From NCBI GenBank assembly GCA_030015575.1, contig CM057337.1, positions 298,988,044 through 299,052,043 of the forward strand: DNA of 64,000 bases. The letters run 5' to 3'. Both the position numbers and the translations under genes were made by a program. This DNA is from Agapanthus africanus (Eukaryota; Streptophyta; Magnoliopsida; Asparagales; Amaryllidaceae). How positions within the stretch are numbered: position 1 is the first letter of the stretch; each line of letters opens with the position of its first letter. This document shows, one piece after another, positions 46,906-56,891 of this stretch. Below the pieces are notes generated by a model. That model was not told the origin of the DNA and did no database searches. It was given only the letters and a program-made list of their open reading frames with translations.

Positions 46906-46910
46906 CATTT
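46906..46910. repeat. Target-site duplication CATTT, right copy (B4)
   Basis: Matches 36662-36666. The B3 leader resumes directly after it. Confidence 0.92.
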
Positions 46911-47048
46911 GATATTGCGGGGCGAGCGTCCGACATGTGGACTGCCGTCACTGCCTGTTTGTATTATTATTTTGGGGCACGACCAGGTTGCGGTCGATGT
47001 ACCCGGTGTATGTATATTTTACTTTCTGTACTAGGATTGCCCCGCGGT

Positions 47049-47275
47049 GGGGTGCACGGATAGCCGGGTTCTGGAGGGCAACAAGCCCGCATCTCATGGC
47101 ATTGAGAGGGAGGGGGCTTCACTCTAGGATTGGCGGGCTATTCGCCGCACTCGTAGGGGGTACAGGTTGACCCAGGAGGGGTGCCCAAGTTACCGGATTC
47201 CGTGAAGTGCTGGGTGGTCCATTCACGGAGCTGAAGGGGGCTGCCTCGCTTCAGGTTTTGGCGGGTAACTTGCCG
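47049..47275 (+). other. Leader long stem, duplicated, B3 copy
   Basis: First copy: ATAGCC (47060-47065) with GGCTAT (47136-47141). Second copy: AAGTTACC (47187-47194) with GGTAACTT (47264-47271), and GAAGTG (47204-47209) with CGCTTC (47247-47252, one G-U pair). Confidence 0.7.
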
Positions 47276-47699
47276 CGCCCGTAGGGGTCTAGGATTTCAT
47301 TGCACAGGCTATCCACACGACCAGGGGAACGTCGGGTTTCAGCGGCTCTGTGAAACCCGGGGATCCCAGATATCTGTATTGTTTCTGTGATGCTGTTCAT
47401 TCTCTGTGATGTTGCATTTTTATTCACGCCTTGAGCGAAATATAATATATTGGTATATATATTAGTAGATGTTGTATATGTTTTACATCCGCGCTAGTCC
47501 AGTCCTCGCTCTGTCGTTAGTTAGCTAACCTAACGGGTAATGACGGGACCCAGTGGCGAATGCGGATGGCATATACGTACATCAGTATATTTTCGTTCTT
47601 TGTGGTGTGATCAATTGATGGGACTGCGTTGATTCGGATCAATGCAAGTTAAAAACAAACCTAATATGATGTTGTTGGAACACTTTTCAAAAGGCTGTT

Positions 47700-47975
47700 A
47701 TTGCAAGGACGTTCACTTTTGTTTTGCATCGTGGTATTCTGTTGGAATATCCTGCTCCTCAGTCGACGAGGCAAGGGCCGAGATCCCTTCACCGGGAGTG
47801 ACCCCTTGGACAAAAAGTTTGCGTCAGGGCATTAACTTCACTATAGCCGATTACTTTTGCTTTGCACCGTGGTATTCAGTTTGAATATCCTGCACCCCAT
47901 TCTACGGGGAAAGAGCCGAGATCCCTTCACCGGGAGTGACCTCTTTAGCAATGGTTTTCGTCACTATATTTTCTA
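47700..47975 (+). repeat. Two 138-bp leader repeats, B3
   Basis: GAGATCCCTTCACCGGGAGT recurs exactly 138 bp apart (AGATCCC at 47781 and 47919), flanked by matching 'ttttgcaccgtggtattc'-like sequence. A and E2 lack this. Confidence 0.85.
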
Positions 47976-48084
47976 AAAAGCTATCCGTTCCTTCAACGAT
48001 ATCAAGTTCGTTACGTTAAAGGTTTTCGCCAGAAACCATTCGTAGCCCTCCGTCGTTTCATATGGGTAGTCAATAGTATTCAAG

Positions 48085-48294
48085 CTGTGTTTGTTAGCCA
48101 AAGTCAAGGCACAGTGTTTGGTAGCTGTTGGTTATTCATATGCAGCATAGATAGATGCGTTGGTTTGGAACAGTCGTACTGCCTTGTTGGCCAAAGTCAA
48201 GGGTAGGTACGGGTGGATTCAAATTAACCTGGAGAATGACGGGTAGAACTTGACATGTGACTTATGATTTGTTGGCCAAAGTCAAGGTCATAAG
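48085..48294 (+). other. Three-hairpin leader array, B3 copy
   Basis: H1 is 48085-48114 (CTGTG/CACAG), H2 is 48176-48210 (GTAC/GTAC, CCTTG/CAAGG), H3 is 48261-48294 (CTTATGA/TCATAAG). The H1 stem differs from A and E2 at both sides of one pair. Confidence 0.75.
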
Positions 48295-48597
48295 AGCATG
48301 GGGCAGAAATCACATCGGGAGTTTCAAAAGAACTGAAACTTGCCAGATATGCGCATACCATCTGGAGTATGATGATGTGAGCGGATTCCGTCACGTTATC
48401 ATGCGATGATAGTTGGATCCCGATTCCCACTGATGAGTTAGTATACTCCTCGGGTGATCCCGACTAATTCTTCTTTCAGGTTTGGAGGAGAATTTGAGGT
48501 ACAGTGGGAGGTTTCCTGATTAGATAAATTGGTAACCATTCTGATCTAGGTTAGAGTGCACGCTGAGTGTTTCTTTTCTCTCTCTCTTTGGCAGCGG

Positions 48598-51500
48598 CCA
48601 TTGACCCGACCCTAAGACTATGACTCAGTGACCAAATTGACCGAACCTTCTTTAACACCGGCTTTTGGATTGTCAGAATTGCGAACCTCATTGCCACTCC
48701 TACTTTTACCCTTTTCTCCAGAACACCCCGTATTACTACGAACGTCCACTTCCATTGGACAAAACCATCGTATGGTTAGATACGAACTCGAAGGAATTTA
48801 TTCGAGGATGGTTTCAGGTTCTGGAGAAAACGGATAGGATTATTCAGTTGTCTTTTCCTTTTTCCTTCTTTCAGGTTGCGAGTACTCCTTGGTTTAGGAG
48901 ATAGTACACCTATTACGCAAATTGGATAGTCTTCTTCCAAACCTTAGGCTAGTGCCGACCGGTAGGGAATGAAGAAAACCAATTAGCCTAACGATGGTGT
49001 ACAGAAGGTATTAAGTTAAGACAAAGCAAGGGATTAGTAAGAGGGCAAAGTAAATTGCAACAGATATTCACGACCAAACCAAGTATTCCTTCGCCAATCC
49101 TAAAATCACCTTTGTATTTCTCCAGGACACTCCGTATCACTACGAAGATCCACAGTTTATTGGATACTCCATCGTATGGTTATATACGAACTCGAAAGGA
49201 ACTTGTTCCAGTTCGGGGATGGATTCTGGTCCAGGAGAAATAGGAATAAGGTTTATTCGGTTGTCTTTTATCTTCACCCTCTCTCATTGCGAGTGTTCCT
49301 AGGATTGGCACAGTACACCCATTATGCTTATTGGATAGTCTTCTTCCAAACCATAGGCTGGTGCCGAAAGGTAGGGAAGGAAGAAAACCATTTGGCCTAA
49401 GGGGTGTGCAGAAGGTAAAGACTAAAGACATAAGAAAGGATTTGGAGAGGTGGCAAAGGATTATACGGTTACAGTCGTGAATCTGGAAGAGGTATTACTA
49501 GGAATACCAGGATACCCCATCGAAACATTTCGATGTTTCAGTCTCACTGTGTACTGTTAAAGGAAAACTGATTTCCCAATTAGTCCTTACTCCAGGGTAT
49601 GTATTTACCAGGTACGATTCTCACATCTGTATGGCTTTACAGATGATGAGTGGGAGTAAGTTATTGGGAATTGGGTGATTATCCTCATTATATCAGGATT
49701 CGTTGTAATCGGTGATATTTGAGGAAATCACCTGGGCTGTTTGCCGGTCGGCAAATATTTGGTTTTGAATATCCGCAGTTATGCACCAATTTCAAATTGA
49801 TATATCTGTACGTCTATTTTCATAGAGTGAGATATACCTTTCTGAAATTATGTCTACGACATTTACCTATATCAGTGGATGGTTAGGTAAGGAGTATTAA
49901 ACAGCGGTGTAATTCTTCTTAACCATAAGTACAGTTTTCAACCTACGACACACAGTGAATGAGTTATCAGACTCAAGGGACTTGTACAGAGTATTGTATG
50001 TTGTCCAGGGTCCATCAGGACAGAGGGGTTGGTCCTCGTACTATATTCGGTTTACTTACGACTTCTCTAGTTTTTAGACAGGTGTTTCGTGGAAACACAG
50101 GGTCCGAATTTGGAGAAGTTATAGGTATTTGAATAGAGTAGAGAACCAGGTGTAGCAAGTATCGGGATTCTTCAAAGAGATCGAAGATGTAGATACTTGT
50201 GAATGGTGTTCAGTTGATAGTAATGATAAAGAGATCTTACTTCTCTTTCAGGTTACTCATAATTGGAAGCATTCCTAAGTTGAGTAACGCTGATCAGACT
50301 TCTTCTATTTAGTTGACATGCACTGGAGACAGCTGCATGATTTGAATCTGGTTCAATTAAATCAGTGCCTCTGTTTCTATATTGGATATAGAACAGTTCA
50401 TATCTTAACGATGTTAAGGTACGGGGAGTTGTCCGGTTTATGATTAAAACCAGACACTAGACAACTCAAGGCACGTTTCTGTAATGGCTGTTTGTGGGTT
50501 GACCCAGGCTATGACGAGGGTTGACTTTCTACCATCTGGATGAACAATAGCAATATTGTTCTAGACTCGCCACAGTTTTATTAAAAATGGATTTTTTCAG
50601 AAAAACAGTAGTGGGAGTATGGTAGAACTGGAAGTGATTCCAGAACCACAAACGATTACTGAAGATTTGATAAGGAACCTAAAGATTCAATCTGGATTGA
50701 CATTCCATTGGCCACTCCACAGATACGGTGGGTAACTTCAGGCACCCGAGAGGTACTCCGGTAGCCTCAAGGACGGTGACAGGGAAGTTCTTGTTTACCC
50801 ACAATTACCATTGCTGTTGTTCCAGGCTGCGAGACCCGGTGGGAGGATGAGTATAGCATCGTTCTAAACTAGTTTTAGAAGTGTACGTCTATAGGACTCT
50901 GCCAGAGGGTTGTCGTAGTCAGTGGGAGCAGCGGAAGCATTGGTGGACAGGTAGCTTATGTCTATTTATAGACTAAAGCAGATATAGCGGAGATAGATCA
51001 TCTATTTCTGATGTGACTGTCATAGGTTTGACTTCATCAGAACAGGGGATGGATCTGTTGAGAAGGTAGTAGGGTGTGATATCCTGGTATTTGGATGACA
51101 TACACAGAGTAGGAAAAGAAACTCTTATACTACAAACGGTTATACTTTGGTCGTCACACAGTAGTTTCTCCATATGGGACTTAGACATTATATCAGACAA
51201 ACTGGTTACTAGATCTATGGTTTTAGATCTAGATTTGGGTGGTTTCCCAATCAGGGTACTTAGACAGCATTCTAAGAATATTTAGAATGGACGACTCCAT
51301 GCACGGTAGTGTACCTGCAGAAGATGGAGTCACCCTCTCTAAAGGTGTCTTATAGACTAAAGTAGAGAGGGATGTGCATGATTGGCAGATCACTTGCTTA
51401 GGCAATTGAGTCAATCATGAGATGTCAAGTACCACACCAGATGTTGTTCTTGCACCAGATGCAATAAGTTGATATTAATCCAATCCTGGGGAAGCAGTCG

Positions 51501-52007
51501 GAAGCAGTTATAGAACATAAGTGGATGTTCTAGGGATATGATAACGATAGCCTCATGCGGGAGACAGTTATCATTCCAGGCTTCCAAGGTGACCTGGACG
51601 ACAAGGAGGTTGTCAGAGTTATGGTTTTCCTTCTGATGAGGGGCAGTATTTTGGACAGGTGGTCCAAGGCAATACTGAGGGTGGCATGGCGCAGGATACT
51701 GATTAAGTTCAGTTGACAATACAGTCTAAGAAGTTTGGATTTGGAGTTCATTTATGAGCTATGTCCCATCAGACATCCAGACACATTCTAAGACAGGTAT
51801 TGCTCATTTCGGGAGATAGGCTTCTCCGCGAACTTGAGATATAGAGAGACATAGAAAGAAATTTCAAAGCGGATCCACTCACTAAGGCTATTCCTCGAAC
51901 GCAATAGTTTCCCAAACGAGCTTTGTGAGACTGACTAGTAGAGGAGTTGGGTGTTCGGTATCACACGGGCTGTGAGTATGCGACATCGCAATAATTATCC
52001 TTGAGTG
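48598..52007 (+). pseudogene. B3 gag-pol relic
   Basis: The position and flanks show this is the former polyprotein. The gag start motif 'gcagcgacc..ATGACC' has become GCAGCGGCCATTGACCCG, with no ATG. Recognisable traces are the integrase/RT linker (..SGSMVELEVIPEPQTITED.. near 50611), SGSSG (~50925), the altered RT site YLDD at 51088-51099, and the RNase H C-terminus ADPLTKAIPRTQ followed by a stop (51869-51907). The rest is saturated with stops and shifts. B1 and B4 share the same decayed version. Loss of function came before amplification. Confidence 0.82.
48680..49485 (+). repeat. 404-bp tandem duplication in the former gag region
   Basis: CATCGTATGGTTA recurs at 48766 and 49170, and the flanks stay alignable over a full 404-bp unit (including 'ttggatagtcttcttccaaacc'). 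B4 has the same duplication. Confidence 0.85.
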
Positions 52008-52019
52008 CAAGTGGGAGAT
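52008..52019 (+). other. Polypurine tract of B3
   Basis: CAAGTGGGAGAT before the 3' LTR. Confidence 0.85.
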
Positions 52020-54251
52020 TGTTGGAGATAGTGCCCTCAGAGTCAATTATTAGGTCACAGGTACGTGATTGCAATGATTGATGGAGGACCTATCCCGGTA
52101 GGACAGTCTTACTCGAGATGATAGTATGCTATCTGGTTTACCTTTATCATCGTGTACTGTTTTAGGTGACCTGACAAGTTGCTATTACACGTTGATAGAG
52201 CCCCTAGGATTCTTGCTTGACCACCAGCAGTATGAGGGCGATCATATAAGTGGGAGCTGGGGTCTATAAGCATATCCTTAAATGGTCCCTAGTCGTGTGA
52301 GTTTCGAGACAGGGCATCGATTCTCCAGAGTAGACTAGTGTATACAGTCGAGACCCCGACGAGGGGCGGTGGCCGGTCTCACAAGCCACTGGTGTCAGTT
52401 GGTTCACCTAAGATGTATACAGGTGCTCATTGGGTTATGAGTACACCGGACAGGACTCGCCGGGAACATGCTAGTTGGTCATATACCAGACGTCAGATGG
52501 CAGTTCCCTGGTGACATGTGTACAGGTTAGTTCATCGACCTGGGGATCGTCATTTGTCTCGTGTGAGTTCCCACTGTACTTTGATTACTACCCTACCACG
52601 GCTCAAAGGAGTCGTGCAAACAGGTTTTAGTTGGGTACAGTCCCGAGCCACATGGAGGCAGTGAGCGTATCTTCAGGGGTTCGTCTCTCCCGGTATTGGG
52701 GGTGAGGTCGTGCTGTGTCTAGGAGAGCCATTACACGAAGCCCTCGGCCGAGGCAAGGAGATTTACTGGTAGGTATTCCAGTAGTATCTCAGGGTGTTCT
52801 GGGCTACACTCCGACACGACTTGTACCGCTTTTGGGGGTCTGACTTTTACCAACCCCCTAGGCCCGCCATGCGATGCTCATAGACGAACGGATCGGACTG
52901 TACGGATATTGTCACTGACAGGCTCAGTAGGGTTGTCAGGCTGAGTTCGCTCACAGACGTCCCTTTTAGTCAATACCTGGTAGCCCGTTATGTATTTGCT
53001 TATACCTCTAACGTTCTAGTGGTTAAATCCACAACCAAGGTGTTGACGAGTCTTTAGAGTCCCCCACATTCAGTTACTCAGCTTTCGGGCGAAAGGTTGT
53101 AGAGGCCGTATGGAGATATGACAAGGTCCGATCAGATACGTGCGGTATTGCACGGATCCGGATCGGACAGTTTGTACTATAGGCCATATGGATATATGGC
53201 AGGGTTCGATCAGATACGTGCGGTATTGCACGGATCAGGATCGAACGGATATTACTAGCCGGTTTTGGTTTAAGCCGGATCCTAGTATAGTACAGTGTAG
53301 ATTTTGTCTCATTGCATTTGTATTTCAGTCGAAATACAGATGCGGGTGTGTATGCACAGTATCGGGGTTTTCCTGTAATTTATAACGGGACCAGTTTTCT
53401 GGAGTTGCCAGTTTGCTTTCCGTTTCGGCCGATTTCCATTGTTTCGTTCATTGGCCGAAGATTGGTGGAGGAGGGCTTATTTGCATTGTTGCAAATAAGC
53501 ATTTGTGGAGGGGTTCTTTGCTTATTGTTGTATCATGATAGTCTCTCATTGACCTTGACTTCTAGCTTCATGATGGCTTGACTTTGTAAGCATCATGGTT
53601 GTTGATGATTAGTTGGTAGTGTATTGGTTTTGGGAGTGATCATTGCCTCTCATCATCACTTGCTTTTTTCATGACACTCCACCTTGCATTATTGATTTGA
53701 TTCAACCCTCTTGAGTTTGGCTCCCCCTCTCATTCTCATATTGTCTTGGCCGGCCATTCCATTAGGAGCGGGCTGTCCAACATTTTTGGTTGTGGGGTTT
53801 TGTTCATTTCATGTTCCAAAATCCCCAAAGCTCCTCCACATATTTCTTGTATCATCCCTCCACTAAAATGGCACCTCCATGAACCCCAAATGAGACTTGT
53901 ACACTACATATTCTACAGCGAATCTTGGGCACGTCGAGTAGCCGGCTTCGTGCCCGAGTTGCCTCGGCATTGAGGTGGGAGCCCGTAAAAGAAGTAGGCG
54001 ATGTGGTGCACTTCCGGCGACGAGGAGGAGACGGGACATTGCGCAGGAGATCGGGACGATGACGAGAAGACCGGAGGACTTGGATCGTCGGTATATCTCT
54101 ATTCCCTTTCTTGTAGATAGCTAGGACTAATTAATGGTTCGATCCGGGTTTTAGTGCGCGGCGGTTTGCCAGTTCAGTAAAAATTAAAGTTTATCACCGC
54201 TTCCGCATTTGGCCATCGGATTGACGGCCGGGGCGCCACCGTGCACTTACA
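52020..54251 (+). mobile_element. B3 3' LTR
   Basis: 2232 bp, collinear with 33812-36043 without net length change (78-bp duplication at 53103-53258). It ends GTGCACTTACA. Confidence 0.93.
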
Positions 54252-54256
54252 CTATG
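54252..54256. repeat. Target-site duplication CTATG, right copy (B3)
   Basis: Matches 33807-33811. Confidence 0.92.
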
Positions 54257-54672
54257 AAACCCGGGGATCCCAGATTATCTGTATTTTTCTGTGATTCTTA
54301 TTACTCTCTGTGATGTTGCTTTTTATCACGCCTTGAGAGACTACTATATATTGATATATATACTAGTAGATATTGTATTTTTTTACACCCGCGCGAGTCC
54401 AGTCCCCGCTCTGTCGTTAGTTAAGTAACTTAACGGGTGATGACAGGACCCAGTGGCGAATGCGGATGGCATATATGTACATCGTATTTTTGTTCTTTTT
54501 TGGTGTGATCAATTGATGGGACTGCATTGATTCGGATCAATGCAAGCTAAACAAACCTATTCTGATGTTGTTGGAACATTTTTCAAAAAGCTGTTATTGC
54601 AAGGACGTTCTCTTTTGTTTTGCACAGTGGTATTCGGTTATGAATATCCAGCATCTCAGTCGACGAGGCAAG
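54257..54672 (+). other. B2 leader, second part
   Basis: This continues the B2 leader after B3 ('aaacccggggatcccag'). It contains the CGTTA..TAACG hairpin (about 54415-54435) and the start of the repeat region ('cagtcgacgaggcaag'). F interrupts it at 54673. Confidence 0.8.
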
Positions 54673-56879
54673 TGTAGGGTTTCTAGGCACACTAATGAGG
54701 TCTCACAAGGCATCAACCATGCCAATTTCAAATTTTGCGGTGCCGAGAAACTCTAGAGTACGGATCGTTGGCTAGAATTCTAGGCGAAAAGTAAACTAGT
54801 TAACACTTAACTAAGAGATACGGAAATACAACCTTTGTAGATCCGGTTCTCCACCTCCATAGCTCCGCAATGAAGTCTCCTCGCTGTCCATAACAAGTCC
54901 CGGGCTCTAGCGTCGGCTTCATCGGAGAATGGACGGGCTAGGTCATCGATGCCCATGCCGAAGATGATCTACGTCGAGGCATTGCTAAATCAAGCTCCGA
55001 CTTCACCAAGTCAAAAAACTTGTGAAGAAAACACACTCTACCACTTGGCAAGAGGTAGAGGATGAAGAAATAGGAGGTGGGTTCTCTTTAGAATTGGATT
55101 TCTCACTCTCAAGCTCAAGTTGCCATTGATGGTCTCAAGGTTTCAAACTTGAAGATGAAGAAGAAGATGAGCTAGAATTATGATAAGTCTGTTTTAAAAT
55201 AGAAAAGAAAATCCAAACTTATCATAATCCAACCATGGTTATGTGTAGAGAGCAAACTATAGTTAGGTGAATGGTTAGGTTAGGTATAAAACAAAAATGG
55301 TGGACTTTATTCAAAGCTTCATGAAGCTTCAACAAAGAACAAAATTAGCCACCATTTTCCTTTTGCCAAAATGAAATAAACAATTCAATAAATGAATGAA
55401 TAAATATTTAATAACCCTAACCATTTACTTAACTAAGGTTTAACTCTTTACACAAACCCTAGCATTCATGTATCATCAATCATGATACAATCAAGTGCAC
55501 AAAAATATATCACATATACAATGTGCACAAAACAAGTGAGAAAATCCATTTAAAGTGAACCATTACTAGTTAATGCAAAGTAATATATCAAATATATAAT
55601 TATGCATTAAATAATTAAATCAACACTTGATTTAACGATCCGGTCATATCGCATATAACCGACTAATATCAATGTATCGGCTTATCGAATCAACGCTTGA
55701 ATCGATAACTAGGTTATATCGCATATAACCATTCGATACATTCATCGCGAGAATAGAATACGGTATCACATACCCGCATTATTCTCGGTCCCGCACATAT
55801 CTCATATGCGCTCCTATTTCGTTTCGCTTGAGCCAGGAAACCTTTGTGTAGGACTCTAAAGACTCGTCAATACGCCGGCAGCAGATGATGATCATATCAA
55901 ACACCTACAAGCCGCAAGCGGTCTGCTAAACGTAACGGCCACCCGGGTATTGAGCGATCAGAAGATCGACGAGCAAGCCCGCTCACACTCCTGTGAATCC
56001 AACCAGTAACACTACCGTACAGTCCGGTCTGATCGTCTGATATGTCGCATATCTTGCCTAGGGGTGGTAAACGTCAGACCCCAATAGCTCGATAAGTCAT
56101 GTCGATATGAGGTCTATAACAATTCGAAAAACAACTGGTAACACTTACCAGTAAATCTCAGCAACCCTGGCCAGGGATTTCCTGTTATAGCCAATCGAAC
56201 ACAGCACAACATCAACCCCCTATACCGGGAGAGACGAATCCCTTCCTATCGCTCATTGCCTCCATGTGACTCGGGACTGTACCTAAAAACCACCGTTTTG
56301 CACGCCCTCTTGGACGTGGTAAGATGGAAATCAAAGCACAGTGGGAACCATACGAGACTCTATGACGATCTCGGGTCAACAGACTACTCTGTACCAGTGT
56401 CACCAGAGAACTGCCATCTGACGTGAGGTATAATACCATCTGGGAGTTCTCGGCAAGTCCGTCCAGTGTACCCAGTCTCTACTGAGCACCCGTATATCAT
56501 CTCTGATGTCAAACACCAATGGATATGGGATCATCCATCGCCCATCTGTATGGGTCGAGAAGGTACACGCTAGTCTACTCTGGTATATCGATGCCCCATC
56601 TCGATACACCCACGACTAGGGACTTTTAAGGATGTACTTATGGACTACCATGTCCCTACTAGTATGATCCGCATCATAGTCCAGGTAGTCAAGTACACAT
56701 CCTAAGGGCTTTACCAACATGTAACAGAGAGACAATCAGTGTACACGTTAAGGTAAAGAGCAACCAGATAGCATACTATCATGTCGAGCAAGAAAGTCTT
56801 CCCTATATACGTCCCAGCATCCACTACAATATACATCTTATGTATAGTAATAGCCTCTAGGGCATACATATAACTAACA
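54673..56879 (-). mobile_element. F 3' LTR
   Basis: On the minus strand it runs from TGTTAGTTATATGTATGCCC to the end ..AACCCTACA. 2207 bp. The region near 55600-55760 carries an ~80-bp tandem duplication with palindromic cores. Confidence 0.9.
55600..55760 (-). repeat. ~80-bp tandem duplication with palindromes in the F LTR
   Basis: GGTCATATCGCATATAACC (55642-55660) and GGTTATATCGCATATAACC (55722-55740) are 80 bp apart. The second is a perfect 8-bp stem with a CGC loop. Each is preceded by AAATCAACACTTGATTT (55617-55633, a hairpin) or its variant. Confidence 0.75.
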
Positions 56880-56891
56880 ATCTTCCACTTG
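56880..56891 (-). other. Polypurine tract of F
   Basis: CAAGTGGAAGAT on the minus strand. Confidence 0.75.

Larger units (their letters stand above)
46911..48597 (+). other. B3 leader, second part
   Basis: Non-coding. It has two long stems, the CGTTAG hairpin (47515-47535, with GTTAGCTAAC inside), the 138-bp repeats and the three-hairpin array. It ends in the pyrimidine-rich run before the former gag start. Confidence 0.82.
33812..54251 (+). mobile_element. Element B3: non-autonomous copia, carrying nested B4
   Basis: LTRs at 33812-36043 and 52020-54251, both exactly 2232 bp and differing at roughly 20 positions by my count. CTATG flanks both ends. Without B4 and its duplicated target, the element is about 10.2 kb. 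The interior has a normal primer-binding site, leader and polypurine tract, but gag-pol is an old relic with no usable frame. It sits in the B2 leader. Confidence 0.93.
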
